64,000 nt of DNA from Bolinopsis microptera (GCF_026151205.1 NC_087073.1:17193837-17257836), one strand, 5' to 3'. Positions 42,990-57,170 are shown, counted from the first letter of the stretch. The notes: generated from the letters alone by a model not told the origin. Numbers and translations are program-made.

Positions 42990-45283
42990 TGCAAACTGGT
43001 AGGAACTGTGGATTATAGCACAGACTTGCATTCCAGATCTGTAGAAACTATCGTGAACTGTGGATTATAGTAGAGACATGTACTCCAGATCTGTAGAAAC
43101 TACCGTGAACTGCGGATTATAGTAGAGACATGTACTCCAGATCTGTAGAAACTACCGTGAACTGTGGATTATAGTAGAGACGTGTACTCCAGATATGTAG
43201 AAACTACCGTGAACTGTGGATTATAGTAGAGACGTGTACTCCAGATCTGTAGAAACTACCGTGAACTGTGGATTATAGTAGAGACATGTACTCCAGCTCT
43301 GTAGAAACTACCGTGAACTGTGGATTATAGTAGAGACGCGTGTACTCCAGATCTGTAGAAACTACCGTGAACTGTGGATTATAGTAGAGACGTGTAGGTA
43401 CTCCAGATCTGTATAAACTACCATGAACTGTGGATTATAGTAGAGACATGTACTGCAGATCTGTAGAAACTACCATGAACTGTGGATTATAGTAGAGACG
43501 TGTACTCCAGCTCTGTAGAAACTACCGTGAACTGTGGATTATAGTAGAGACGTGTACTCCAGATCTGTAGAAACTACCGTGAACTGTGGATTATAGTAGA
43601 GACATGTACTCCACATCTATAGAAACTACCGTGAACTGTGGATTATAGTAGAGACGTGTACTCGTGATCTGTAGAAACTACCATGAACTGTGGATTATAG
43701 TAGAGACATGTACTCCAGATCTGTACAAACTACCGTGAACTGTGGATTATAGTAGAGACGTGTACTCCCGATCTGTAGAAACTATCATGAACTGCGGATT
43801 ATAGTAGAGACATGTACTCCAGATCTGTAGAAACTATCATGAACTGCGGATTATAGTAGAGACATGTACTCCAGATCTGTAGAAACTACCGTGAACTGTG
43901 GATTATAGTAGAGACGTGTACTCCCGATCTGTAGAAACTACCGTGAACTGTGGATTATAGTAGAGACGTGTACTCCCGATCTGTAGAAACTATCGTGAAC
44001 TGTGGATTATAGTAGAGACGTGTACTCCCGATCTGTAGAAACTACCGTGAACTGTGGATTATAGTAGAGACATGTACTCCTGATCTGTAGAAACTACCGT
44101 GAACTGTGGATTATAGTAGAGACGTGTACTCCAGCTCTGTAGAAACTACCGTGAACTGTGGATTATAGTAGAGACGTGTACTCCAGCTCTGTAGAAACTA
44201 CCGTGAACTGTGGATTATAGTAGAGACGTGTACTCCAGATCTGTAGAAACTACCGTGAACTGTGGATTATAGTAGAGACATGTACTCCAGATCTATAGAA
44301 ACTACCGTGAACTGTGGATTATAGTAGAGACGTGTACTCGTGATCTGTAGAAACTATCATGAACTGCGGATTATAGTAGAGACGTGTACTCCAGATCTGT
44401 AGAAACTACAGTGAACTGTGGATTATAGTAGAGACGTGTACTCCAGATCTGTAGAAACTATCATGAACTGCGGATTATAGTAGAGACATGTACTCCAGAT
44501 CTGTAGAAACTACCGTGAACTGTGGATTATAGTAGAGACGTGTACTCCCGATCTGTAGAAACTATCATGAACTGCGGATTATAGTAGAGACATGTACTCC
44601 AGATCTGTAGAAACTATCATGAACTGCGGATTATAGTAGAGACATGTACTCCAGATCTGTAGAAACTACCGTGAACTGTGGATTATAGTAGAGACGTGTA
44701 CTCCCGATCTGTAGAAACTACCGTGAACTGTGGATTATAGTAGAGACATGTACTCCAGATCTGTAGAAACTACCGTGAACTGTGGATTATAGTAGAGACG
44801 TGTACTCCAGATCTGTAGAAACTACCATAAACTGTGGATTATAGTAGAGACGTGTACTCCAGATCTGTAGAAACTACCGTGAACTGTGGATTATAGTAGA
44901 GTCGTGTACTCCAGATCTGTAGAAACTATCATGAACTGCGGATTATAGTAGAGACATGTACTCCAGATCTGTAGAAACTACCGTGAACTGTGGATTATAG
45001 TAGAGACATGTACTCCCGATCTGTAGAAACTACCGTGAACTGTGGATTATAGTAGAGACGTGTACTCCCGATCTGTAGAAACTACCGTGAACTGTGGATT
45101 ATAGTAGAGACATGTACTCCTGATCTGTAGAAACTACCGTGAACTGTTGATTATAGTAGAGACGTGTACTCCAAATCTGAAGAAACTACCGTGAACTGTG
45201 GATTATAATAGTAGAGACATGTACTCCAGATCTGTAGAAACTACCGTGAACTGTGGATTATAGTAAAGACGTGTACTCCGAGT
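42990..45283. repeat. 52-bp minisatellite, about 43 copies
   Basis: Unit contains GAACTGTGGATTATAGTAGA, GACGTGTACTCC and AGATCTGTAGAAACTACC. Variant positions (CGTG/CATG, CCAG/CCCG, CCGT/TCAT) recur in blocks, pointing to local block duplication. Confidence 0.95.
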
Positions 45284-48200
45284 GAGGGCCGGTGGTAATG
45301 GTTTATAGACCATACTCTATCATACTTTAGATATAGAGTATAGACTAGCGATTGTATGTCCGGCGGAAAGTTAACCACAGAATGAAAGAATGGCACAAAA
45401 GAAACACGTTATCAAGATTTTCAATATACAGGATGATCGCGGTTTCTAGGGAACCTGCTGTGGTTGCTATATGTTGGTCTTGGCAACCTGATTATGAACT
45501 ATTGGATCACCCTGTATAAAGGAAAGTTCCGGAGCGACTTGTGACAGACTTAAAAAGAATACTAGCTTACTGTTTAACTGGACGTTTTTGTTGCACAATA
45601 AAATTTCACATAACCTAAGCTGGAAATCCGGGAATCTGAGAATCTGGGAATCTGGGAATCTGGAAATCTGGGAATCTGGTTAACTCTGTAAGTACTAATT
45701 ATATATTCCATAGTTGCTCCCTATAACTAAACCGCACTATTACTCTACAACTCTGTAAGTACTAATTATATATTCCATTGTTACTCCCTACTAAACCACA
45801 CTATTACCGCACTAAACCGCACTATTACTCTACAACTCTGTAAATGACGATTCATTTCCGCAATCCTTGTGCCCTATTCAAAATCCTTTGCATAATTCAA
45901 TTTAAAAGGGTAAACCACAAAACCCACTCTGTTTTCAGAAATGAGACGCTAAATATATTTTGTAACCAAGGATCACTGTAATAGAGAGAAGAAACTCCGT
46001 TAGTTAAATTGACGAGAATATAGGCAACAAATGTCTTGGCCTTCAATATCGGCAATGAGATGCACGTAGCAAAACCTCGATAAATCAATTGCAAGGGAGA
46101 GCGAGAGTAACGCACGTTCAGCGTGCAACATTTCAACTTGGAATTGTACTATAACTTGCCCATTGTCAAACCTACAGTTAGTAAATATTACACCTGGTAA
46201 ACTATAGTTGTTACTGTCCATCTTTTGGACCACATTGAAAGCTAACAGTAACAGTGTCATATAGTTCCAAATATCGAGTGTAATTTAAAGTAAGTAGACA
46301 ATAGGAACTGATGATCAGACTCGATGAAGCAGCGCTCCACTATACTTTACAGTTTAATACTCATCTAGAACTGACGACATGTCTATCAGTATTAGAGGAG
46401 GAGAAGTAAAGAAGTAAGGTAGCACCATTACGTCAGTAAGGAGGAGTAAAGAAGTATAAGATAGCAGTGCACCATTGCACTTCAGTGAGGTGAGGTGCAT
46501 TTATTTGTTGACAGTAACTCCAGGTGAAGAAACAAAGCTCTAAAGTTCTGCCCTCCAGGACTTAGGTCCTTGGTCCTAAGTGGTCATGGTGTGTCAACAG
46601 CTCCAACTCTCCAAGTCCAATTATGCTCAGGACCAATAAGTCAACACTGATACCCTTACAGAATAAATACAGTTCTGCTAAAGGCATTGCTGATGCAGTT
46701 AGCGCTGACCACCACTGATTTGGAGATAAAACAAGTCGTGATAACGCAATCATAAACAAGGACCGGGTGGTATGGAGATCACAATGGAGATCACTGATTC
46801 TGCACGTTAAGACCTGCCTGGACTTTAGTGCGATACCCTCAGTGTTATGACACCACTTAAAGGTCATGCATTGATCCACCCTCCCCGTTTTGAGAGCACC
46901 GTAATGAGCTAATACAGATTTATAACACCTTGTCGTTCAACTTGTGCACCTTGGATTCATCAAAATGAGGTTTTAATATGATATTTGGTGAAAGTAAGCT
47001 GTTTTGGCGGGCACTCACCCTCCACCACTGTCCGCTGGCCCAATGAGATTGGAGTTTGGATGTTCAATTTTCAGGGATATCACGGACGTGAAATAATGGA
47101 ATATTGTAATATGGTAGACAGACTCAGGCTTGAAGGTCATTTTTATCCGTTCTTATCAGCTCCAATGATGATTACATGTGAGATTTATGAGGCCAGTGAG
47201 CTATTTATGGGGGTCATATCGGGATGTGGTTTAAGAAATGATTCATTCTTAACTTTCTCATACTAATTACATGACCACGATCATAAGAAATGAGGATTAT
47301 AAACCGATAATTTTCCTAGGTACAGTAAGACTAGATACAGTAAAACTTATACGAGAAGCCCGGTATAGTATGGAGAAATATGACTGTTATGATTTTGAAT
47401 TGATCATAAAGCCAACAGTCAAAATAATGCCTCAAAGGCAGGTAAATAATTTGTTGATCTATCCTCACGTGTCCCACCGGCCACCCCTTTGGCCTACAAA
47501 AATATGGCTATTTTAATGATGATGGAGGCACCGGACAACAAAGTTGGTAATTGCAGGCTGTAAAGTACGCCAGTGCAAATAACAGCCAGAATTAACTAAA
47601 GTTACGACTTAATCGTTATAACACATACAAGAACGAAATGTGAAGAAGTTGCAAAAGTTTTAAGAATATTGTGAATTTTCTGATAAAACAAACGCGCCGA
47701 TGGCACACTAAATTATTGATTCGGATTGCATTGAATTGGAATGCTTAATTGATAGATACGTAACAGAATTACAGTAGGCAGATGGTTTGTAGCGAAAGTA
47801 TTTCAACAATCCCTCAACAAATTCTTCTGTAATCTGTATTTAGAAGAAAATACCGGTATTTCGCTCCTCAAAGCCTAAAACTTTCCAATGAGCAACGAAA
47901 GTCAGATCACGTGGTCTGTGACCAGATGGTCAAACTGCTGCCTCCAAGAATGAATTTAATATACATTAGAGCAGGCTCTGTGTGCAATGTTCTCCGACCT
48001 CCGTTGTTACATGTTATTCTGGAAAATACCGGTTCCGAGATAAAAAACATGTTCAGAAATTATAATTCTTGGTAATTCAGCCATGGGAGTGGGAAATGAG
48101 TCCCATTCGTAGTTTAACTACTATCAGTACAGGAAATCATTCAACTTCGTCAAAAAGTGGTTAGAACTAGGTTATTCTAGATATATTTTATTGTTATAAA

Positions 48201-49520
48201 GTAATATAAATCCAAACTTTAATACGACGGGAGCAAAGACAAGGTTATTTAAAATACACCGCTCGAAGGGTACTGTGGTCTGTGTAGGTACGCAGATCCA
48301 AAAATCGATCAGTCGGGCCCTCGCAAAGTAAATCAAATTGGCCCCTGATTGCAAATCAAAGGAGCATATTATCTATTTACGGTGATAAGCTTATAAATAA
48401 GCTTCCCTTTGATTAAAGTGGGGCACGCAGAGCTTTCTCAAAATACTCGTACCTACTATGGTATTACACAGCAAGAGTAATATGATATAAGGCTTACAAA
48501 ATCAAACAATCGCTGATTTTAATAAACAAATATAACGCTCTTGAAGATATTCTCTTACATAACCTTGTAAACCTGTAAATATCACATATTGTAAAAATAG
48601 CACACGTGTTGTGTGGTGTTACCTGGATATCAACTATATTTAGGCAACTACTTCCCAGATACATTAGCGGAACAAGTTAACTGTGAAAACCAGGCAGCAG
48701 CTTAACTTAGCTGCATTTGGAAACCTCTTGGATTGTCAAGCTGATCTTTAGCTTTTATTGACAGCTACCCTCTCAGGGAAAGTCTAAAGTGGGTTCAGGT
48801 GTCCGTGAGCCCCCTGGACTGTCCAGTGGTAACAAAATGGTCAAACCACTGAGCTTTAGCATAGCTCACCATATTTATAATAGTCAGTTTAAAAAGATAT
48901 GTAGAAGTTAGATAACAAGTTATCATTAGTTTTATGTTAAAAAGTTTAAAGACTCAAATTACTGAAAGCTCTCGCTTCTGGGTTTAGAGGATTTTGATCT
49001 GAGAAATTTAACTGTGTCTCCATGGGTTGACTATGTTTCGTCAAGGAATCGAACTTTATAGACTTTACGGCGCAGACGAAACTGTGCCAGAAACTTAGAA
49101 ATTAAACGAAGTAGATAAAATTATTTTATGCTATAAGTTAATTCAATGTTACAAGACAAATGCAATGTGTAGAAGTGTCGAGTAAACACAGTATGTGGAT
49201 GAAATTTGCCGTTTTAAACAATGATACATATACAAATTATACATTTATTTAAGTACTTATGCAATAAGATGTTATTAAGAATCTGACCAAGAGAAATAAG
49301 AATTTACCATAATAACGAACAAATAACGGTATGAAGAAAATCAGTAAGATGAGTACAAAATCAGGTATGGAAATAATAACTCTGATATGATTTAGTTGTG
49401 AGACATTTAATTAAGTTTAACTTTTCAAATAAGCTGTTTTCCTTGTATTGCTTAATCTTTGCAAGAGGAATGTTTCCTGCCACATAACGTCGAGACAAGG
49501 AAATAGGAATATACTTAAGT
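45284..49520. other. Non-coding, no gene seen
   Basis: Small repeats only: GGGAATCTG-type decamers (45630-45680) and a duplicated stretch with CTCTGTAAGTACTAATTATA (45685-45790). Confidence 0.45.
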
Positions 49521-49523
49521 ACT

Positions 49524-50735
49524 GAACACTGACCACCGAATCTCCGATCAAATTCAAGGAAAATATTTAGCTGAAGTACTGACCACCGAATCTCCGATCA
49601 AATTCAAGGAAAATACTCAGCTGAAGCACTGACCACCGAATCTCCGATCAAATTCAAGGAAAATATTTAGCTGAAGAACTGAGCACTGACCACCGAATCT
49701 CCGATCAAATTCAAGGAAAATACTTAGCTGAGGTACTGAGCACTGACCACCGAATCTCCGATCAAATTCAAGGAAAATACTTAGCTGAAGTACTGAGCAC
49801 CGAATCTCCGATCAAATTCAAGGAAAATATTTAGCTGAAGTACTGACCACCGAATCTCCGATCAAATTCAAGGAAAATACTTGGCTGAAGCACTGACCAC
49901 CGAATCTCCGATCAAATTCAAGGAAAATACTTAGCTGAAGTACTGAGCACTGACCACCGAATCTCCGATCAAATTCAAGGAAAATACTTAGCTGAAGTAC
50001 TGAGCACTGACCACCGAATCTCCGATCAAATTCAAGGAAAATACTTAGCTGAAGTACTGAGCACTGACCACCGAATCTCCGATCAAATTCAAGGAAAATA
50101 CTTAGCTGAAGCACTGACCACCGAATCTCCGATCAAATTCAAGGAAAATACTCAGCTGAAGCACTGACCACCGAATCTCCGATCAAATTCAAGGAAAATA
50201 TTTAGCTGAAGAACTGAGCACTGACCACCGAATCTCCGATCAAATTCAAGGAAAATACTCAGCTGAAGCACTGACCACCGAATCTCCGATCAAATTCAAG
50301 GAAAATATTTAGCTGAAGAACTGAGCACTGACCACCGAATCTCCGATCAAATTCAAGGAAAATACTTAGCTGAGGTACTGAGCACTGACCACCGAATCTC
50401 CGATCAAATTCAAGGAAAATACTTAGCTGAAGTACTGAGCACCGAATCTCCGATCAAATTCAAGGAAAATATTTAGCTGAAGTACTGACCACCGAATCTC
50501 CGATCAAATTCAAGGAAAATACTTGGCTGAAGCACTGACCACCGAATCTCCGATCAAATTCAAGGAAAATACTTAGCTGAAGTACTGAGCACTGACCACC
50601 GAATCTCCGATCAAATTCAAGGAAAATACTTAGCTGAAGTACTGAGCACTGACCACCGAATCTCCGATCAAATTCAAGGAAAATACTTAGCTGAAGTACT
50701 GAGCACTGACCACCGAATCTCCGATCAAATTCAAA
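49524..50735. repeat. Minisatellite with higher-order structure
   Basis: About 22 units of roughly 50-60 bp around ACCACCGAATCTCCGATCAA and TCAAGGAAAATACTTAGCTG, differing by presence of GTACTGAGCACTG. The pattern of long and short units in 49570-50110 recurs at about 50110-50735, a higher-order duplication. Confidence 0.9.
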
Positions 50736-51914
50736 ACTTCCCATTTATTGACCACCCACCTGATAAATTAGTGACTTGGCGTTACTTCAAGGATTATAAG
50801 AGTCTCAGATTATTAAGCTAAAACGAATTATCTAAAAGAGAATTAGTCTTGTGACCTCACAAGGAATATCAATAAGAGGGTTAATACTTAATTCACAGCT
50901 AGTTCACAGCTAGTTCACACTTCACAGTTAGTTCACAGTTCAGGTCCTCGTTTTAACAGTAATTATACCAACAAGGTGCAAACCAGCACAACCACTACTA
51001 ATCCGACTAAAGGACTGGTGCTACAATCCTCCTGGTGCTACAACCCTCCCTGCCTCTCAGTTCACCAGTACCAAACTATTTAACAACTCAATAACTCCTT
51101 ATTTGGATTAAGTTAGTATATACGTTAAGATTAAGTTAATTAATAGGATTAAAATTAAGTTATTGAAATAGAGTCTGCAGATCTGGGCACAGATCCTATA
51201 ACTCCGCTAACACATTACCAGCAGGTAATTATTGGCTGCAGGCCCGTACTATTTTGCAGTTTAACCTGGCACGGTGCAGGAGTGGCTTAGAAAACGAACT
51301 GAGTACAGTAGACAACCCCTCCTCCGCAAGCAATCCCCTCCTGGATAAATTGACCTTAGCTTACCTTTCTAAATAAGAATTTAAGAGCTTAGCTGAGCAT
51401 TCGCTGAACTCTGTCAAAGTCTGTGATGTGTCCCGAATATTGTAATACTGTCTGGTGTTTGCCTTTAGCTGCAAGTTCGCATACTGTCTACCAGTGTCAT
51501 AAGAGTTAAGAAATTAAAATGTTTTGAAAAACACATGCGGAGTCCGCGTTGTCATCTCTTAATGAAGCTTTTAGAAATAAATGAGTTCGTAAAATTATCA
51601 GATTCTGGTAAAATGTTACAGTTTGTCTAATAAACACTTGGCCTATTTGGTTTAACCAGCTTATTATATAATCGTGGTACCTCTAACCGTAATAAATGGT
51701 ACTCAGCTACTATCGTCAATTTCATCAAAATTCAAAACATCAAGGAAAGAACTAAAAATACCACAGCAACATGTAAATGTACGTGTATAATTATGCTTGA
51801 TCTTTTTCGCAAAATTTAACTGCAACACGCTGGTCGCTGCTATACCGTTTGATAAAGTCTTTTAGCATAAATTCATTTGTGCATGATCTATATGCAACAT
51901 TTCAAATATAATAT
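50736..51914. other. Non-coding, no gene seen
   Basis: CACAGCTAGTT-type repeats at 50895-50942; otherwise nothing. Confidence 0.45.
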
Positions 51915-52055
51915 TGAATTCGGTCCAGCTACTACTACTAGTACTCTATTGAATTCGGTCCAGCTACTACTAGTACTCTATTGAATTCGGTCCAGCTACT
52001 AGTACTAGTACTCTATTGAATTCGGTCCAGCTACTACTACTACTAGTACTCTATT
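51915..52055. repeat. Four tandem copies of a roughly 36-bp unit
   Basis: Unit contains TATTGAATTCGGTCCAGCTA followed by a variable run of CTA and TAGTACTC. Confidence 0.85.
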
Positions 52056-52184
52056 GCGTCAAAGTAGTTACTAAACTAATGTAACTTGAAAGAATTTTAA
52101 GGTTTATTAAATAAATCTTATTTCAGAAAATTTCAGGGTGTAAATACTTAACTAGTGCCAGCTCTTGTACTGCAATCATGGTTG

Positions 52185-52442
52185 CAGACGCTAAAAGATG
52201 CAGCCGCTAAATGGCGCGGCCGCTAAAGGGTGCAGCCGCTAAATGGTGCAGCCGCTAAAGGGTGCAGCTGCTAAATGGTGCAGCCGCTAAATGGTACGGC
52301 CGCTAAATGGTGAAGCCGCTAAAGGATGCAGCTGCTAAATGTTGCAGACGCTAAATAGTGCAGCCGTTAAAGGGTGCAGCCGCTAAATGGTGTATCCGCT
52401 AAATGGTGCAGCCGCTAAATGGTGCAGCCGCTAAATAGTGCT
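52185..52442. repeat. 16-bp tandem repeat
   Basis: About 16 copies of GGTGCAGCCGCTAAAT with point changes. Confidence 0.9.
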
Positions 52443-53104
52443 GCTTGAACCCAACCAACCGGTTTTATTTAAAAGAAGCATATCTCAAGAAAGTATCTAT
52501 AGGCGTATGAAAATTTAAAATAGCATCGTACGTTTTATTTTTCGATGCTGATTTCGAAACACCCCAATGACAAAGGGTTAAAACGCGTCCCTGAGGATTT
52601 ATGGGCAAAAAAACTGTTGTGGTCACGTGACAGGCTATTAAAAAAGCTTAACCTTATATAAAAATGTTAGCACCATGAACGAATCGAACTGTAAGTATAA
52701 AATGTAAAAGGAAAACATAACATGACTACATTCAGGACGCTATATCCTTGAGACCTCGAGCAGGTGCCCTTTGCACCTTAACACGTATTTATGTTGTAGT
52801 TACCATGTAACTATAATGGTTTTAGCACCTTCAAGGACGGTTGGACCTCTATAATGTTAAATCCTGGTCTGGTGACAAATGGCCTTTCTTGTGCGTGTGT
52901 TGTACTTGTGTGAGAGTAGTCTTTGTAAGAGGACCTGCACCAACAACTCCTAATTAGGGCTTCATTTAGTGCTCCAGATTCTCTAATGTTACTTACCTAT
53001 ACTTTTTGTTTAATAGTATTACAGGCAATCCAAAGCGATAAAACTCTACTCAATAAGTTACAAACTATGTGAAGCTCTCTTAGATCCAATCTATAGTGGT
53101 TGAA
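52443..53104. other. Non-coding; piece related to a MITE at the right end
   Basis: The stretch around 52595-52645 (ATGGGCAAAAAA...GGTCACGTGACAGGCTA) is the reverse complement, with changes, of 63165-63215. Confidence 0.5.
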
Positions 53105-53685
53105 GTACAGGTTACCAGGGTGGTAATATAGGCTGCTCGAGTACAGGTTACCAGGGTGGTAATATAGGCTGCTCGAGTACAGGTTACCAGGGTGGTAATA
53201 TAGGCTGCTCGAGTACAGGTTACCAGGGTGATAATATAGGCTGCTCGAGTACAGGTTACCAGGGTGGTAATATAGGCTGCTCGAGTACAGGTTACCAGGG
53301 TGATAATATAGGCTGCTCGAGTACAGGTTACCAGGGTGATAATATAGGCTGCTCGAGTACAGGTTACCAGGGTGGTAATATAGGCTGCTCGAGTACAGGT
53401 TACCAGGGTGGTAATATAGGCTGCTCGAGTACAGGTTACCAGGGTGATAATATAGGTTGCTCGAGTACAGGTTACCAGGGTGATAATATGGGCTGCTCGA
53501 GTACAGGTTACCAGGGTGGTAATATAGGCTGCTCAAGTACAGGTTACCAGGGTGGTAATATAGGCTGCTCGAGTACAGGTTACCAGGGTGATAATATAGG
53601 CTGCTCGAGTACAGGTTACCAGGGTGGTAATATAGGCTGCTCGAGTACAGGTTACCAGGGTGGTAATATAGGCTGCTCGAGTTCG
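53105..53685. repeat. 36-bp minisatellite
   Basis: About 16 copies of a unit with GTACAGGTTACCAGGGTGGT and AATATAGGCTGCTCGA. Open frames run through on both strands because 36 is a multiple of three; I do not call a protein. Confidence 0.95.
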
Positions 53686-54329
53686 TTCTATACTGGTATT
53701 TCTAAGGTATTACCAGGCTAGTTGTAGGCATTTTACGGTTTTTTAGTTTTTTAAAGAGAGGCTGGGCCAAGATGACCCACGAAAGGATAGCATTGGGATG
53801 CTCTGCCTACCTCTGGGGTGTGGCAACCCTGTGAAAGCTGGTTGCCGAAACCTGGTTTCGGTATCGTTTTCTTTCTAGACTAGTTCTCTAGTTATACCAG
53901 CCTGCTACATAATTGTGTGGTATTAAATGGTTCGTCTACAAAGTGGTATTTAAATTTTAATTTTAAAATAAGGTCTTCATAAGACTCCCCTGCATCTCCA
54001 CAGTCTTACCATGCCCACATTCCACAAGGAGTTGGAAAGGTATAGCGTCGTGGTTTGAAGTGTTCATAAACCATCATTAAGAAGCAGGGAGCAGTCGCCG
54101 CTTTATTAACTACCAAACTGCTTATTGCTTAATCCCTGAGGTTTTTGTAGTTTCGTGATAGTTACCTATCATGTAGAGGATGGTTTGGCAGAAGTGGTTG
54201 CAAAACCAGTCACTATCAAAATGTTAGCAATTAGTAGTAGTAAATCTTTCAAAGTACGGAATATCTCTTTAAAAGAGCATCCTAGGCACCTTATAGATAT
54301 CAAAACGCATAAAAAAGAAAACAAAAACA
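53686..54329. other. Non-coding, no gene seen
   Basis: No supported frame. Confidence 0.45.
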
Positions 54330-55040
54330 TCAACCATCTTCTAACTTCTTCCACTCCTCCCTATCTAAAGCTAAAAATCTAAGGTCTTCGAAATCAGTCA
54401 AATTCTTAAGTCTAATATCAAGATTTCTACTAGTCAAGTCTTTTCTAATAACATCTAATAAGTTTAAACATGGTCTACCCCGTCTCCCTTCCATAAAAAT
54501 ATCAGAATTTATAGCAAATAACATAGAGGTGTATGCTGGTGAGTCTTCCTGTCCTCTTAAGATATGTCCTAACATTCTCCATCGAAACTTAGAGACTCTC
54601 ACAGACAAGGGAGTGACATAACAACGAGCATAGAGTGCCTCATTAGAAATAACCCCAGTAGGCCATCTGATGTTGAGGATTCTTCGGAGGTGTTTGCGAT
54701 GAGCAATATCAAGTTCATTCAACGAAGCTAGTGGTGCAGCCCAGGAGTTGCAGTTGTAGAGTAGAATAGAGACTACTTGTGCCTCGTAGATTTTGATCTT
54801 CCTTTGGACTGAAATCTTGCTCTTCATCCAAACTTTCTGAAATTTACTAAAGGCAACATTACCAAGGAATATTCGATTCTTGATATCCTAAACAGTGCAC
54901 ATCAACGATCCTAAAGTTTTGTTAGAGCGCCACTCTTCATCACCTCTATACACTTTTCCAACAATCACCTTGCGTTTAACAGTGGGTTTAGGATCTGCTA
55001 AATAAAAATGGACAAATTCAGTCTTAGCAATTAGAATGAT
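54330..55040 (-). mobile_element. Non-LTR retrotransposon fragment, same family as 16149-16969
   Basis: A minus-strand open frame of 165 residues (54330-54827) has YEAQVVSILLYNCNSW, LDIAHRKHLRRILNI, FRWRMLGHILRG and GRRGRPCLNLLD. Upstream to about 55040 the sequence continues with decayed LGSL- and VAFSKF-type segments and at least one stop. Only the part after the palm is left. Confidence 0.8.
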
Positions 55041-55369
55041 TAAATTTAAATTTGATTTCACCCAGCAGAGGAAGCTGACGGCAAAAATGAATCTGCTTTT
55101 CAGCGCTTGTCATAAACTCGGAATAAGTGAAGTGTAAAGATTCATGCATGGAGCTGTGCGAATGTTGTTGATGAACAATGCAGTGGAGAAATAATTATCA
55201 TCCCTGAAATATTCACAACAAGTGAGGATGAAAGGTGATTCTAGTATAGCTCATCCTGACGGAATATGTCACTTTCTACGGCAGATCTCTTGCTACTGCT
55301 AGAACCTAAGATTGCCTAGTCTGAGAAAGTCACTTCTTTATTCCGGTGGGATGCGCTTAGTGTTCGATT
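55041..55369. other. Non-coding, no gene seen
   Basis: No supported feature. Confidence 0.45.
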
Positions 55370-55507
55370 TTAGCAATTTCTAGCAGTTTCTAGCAGTTTC
55401 TAGCAGTTTCTATCAGTTTCTATCAGTTTCTAGCAGTTTAAGCAGTTTCTAGCAGTTTCTAGCAGTTTCTAGCAGTTTCTAGCAGTTTCTAGCAGTTTCT
55501 AGCAGTT
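55370..55507. repeat. 10-bp tandem repeat (TAGCAGTTTC)
   Basis: About 13 copies with single-base variants. Confidence 0.95.
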
Positions 55508-56726
55508 AATCAGTCCTCTCTGGGTTTCAGAGCTCTGGGTACTGTATTTTATAGCACCCTCACAACTAGTCCAAAGCTTAGTGGTAATAAGAGCCTTCCT
55601 ATATAAAAACCATTGTGGTTTACACCTTTTGATAATGTAAAGGTGCTAAAAGCTTTTTAATATTGAAACTTTTGCAGGATCAGATGCAAACAGAAATCTC
55701 CCTAAAATGGATTAATTGTGATCTTCTCCACAATTTGCAGTTCAACTTCAACACCTTCTGTGGCAGTAAATGGGGATCAGACAGTATTTTAGATCAACCT
55801 GACAGATTATGACAAGGACAATTTTAAAGATTATTCTTCATAATGTGCTATGATAATGACGTGCAATGGCTCTGCTGATATTGTACGCTTCAAAATTTCA
55901 TCAAAAATATTATGGTGTGTATTCAGAAAGGTTCAAAAGTATTGGATTCGTCTGCTGACCAGTTAATTTGTAATGAGCAAACAGTCAGTTTAATGATTTT
56001 TTCATAGCATTTAAAAAATTAGGTAGGCCAAAAGTCAGTGTGCAAACGTTTGCAGTTTGGTCTTATATCTCCGCCGTCTTTTATATTTGAGAACTGTTGC
56101 TTTGCAGATGGCATACTGTACCTTCTTGTTCGAGGATTCTGTCGCAAAATTTGAAAATTCGAATATTTTAGACCACGCCCATTCAATATTAAAACACCTA
56201 TACTGTTCTCTAGCAGCTGAGCTTGCTGGACGCCTAAGTTTTTTCAGAGCCGGTAGATTATTAATTAATGTTGCATCTGATCTGAAATAAGTTAGGCAAA
56301 ACGGATTAGAAATGACGAAGTTATCAAGCATTTTGTGTATCTCGTTAACAAAATTGACTGGATGATTATGTGACACCGTGAAACGACACCTTAATTGGGC
56401 AGCCTTAACAATTCCCATAATGTTTAACGAGGTGGTTAACGGGGTCACCTAATCACGTGATTAGGTGAGCCAATCACCTGATCACGCGTCGGCGTAATGA
56501 ATAAACTCGTTATGCTTCGTATCTCGAGAGGAGCTACAACTCTAATTTTTTTCAGAACAAACGTAATTCGAATGGCCAAACACAATTCAATAAAATTTAG
56601 CTCGATCCGACAATCCAAACTATCAAATAAATGCAAAAATGAACCTTCATTTGAAAACATTGAACACGAATATTTTTCGATTTGACAAATTCCTCGAACC
56701 AATGGTGGTAGTAAGTCATACCTGTA
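55508..56726. other. Non-coding, one weak minus-strand frame
   Basis: A 137-residue minus-strand frame at 56035-56448 (MTPLTTSLNIMG...) has basic and hydrophobic stretches but no family I recognise; probably incidental. A palindrome, TCACCTAATCACGTGATTAGGTGA, spans 56445-56468. Confidence 0.35.
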
Positions 56727-57170
56727 AGAACCCCCGATTGGTAGATGAGATGCCAGAATATTATCGTAATCACGCTGAATGCTCGAGATACCTCGCTACG
56801 TACAGTGTTCATCTGAGACGTGACCATGTACGTGACCTTGAATCTCTACCCCGTTCCAGTAGCTTCTAGAACAAGTTTTCCCGCCCCATCGTAACTCGGA
56901 GATGCCCAATTACCTTACCTACTCAAATTGCCAATTCCCATGGAGGAGCCCCGACCATCCCACGACGGTAGCTCGCCCCTAATTAATTGGAAATCGGAGA
57001 CGGAGTCAATGGAACTTGGCACTGGTCCCGAGTGGAACGCGTCGGACAGAGAGATGGGGACACTTCTCTTCCAGGCAATTACGTTACGCAGCGCAGTCCC
57101 CGCCGAGACCACGAATCCTGGATCTGGAGGACCACGCCGCTTATATCGTGGATCTCAGAATGCCGACTAG
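56727..57170 (+). mobile_element. Left part of a GC-rich repeated unit, decayed coding sequence
   Basis: From 56727 the sequence is repeated at 63655. Coding-like text appears in two frames: PRLVDEMPEYYRNHAECSRY (about 56731-56790) and, in another frame, MEEPRPSHDGSSPLINWKSE to about 57170. Composition is clearly more GC-rich than the flanks. I recognise no domain. Confidence 0.55.

Noticed and set aside
37487-45283. CRISPR-like arrays
   Set aside because: The direct repeats are contiguous minisatellites without unique spacers, in animal nuclear DNA.
46985-47516. Two adjacent plus-strand frames (93 and 81 residues)
   Set aside because: No domain, no splice context and ordinary composition; probably chance.
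49818-50744. Repeat protein (LQLSIFLEFDRRFGGQ)
   Set aside because: By-product of the minisatellite; unit length changes interrupt it.
52997-53721. Repeat proteins on both strands (YYHPGNLYSSS and GCSSTGYQGGNI)
   Set aside because: A 36-bp tandem repeat gives open frames in several directions; there is no gene context.
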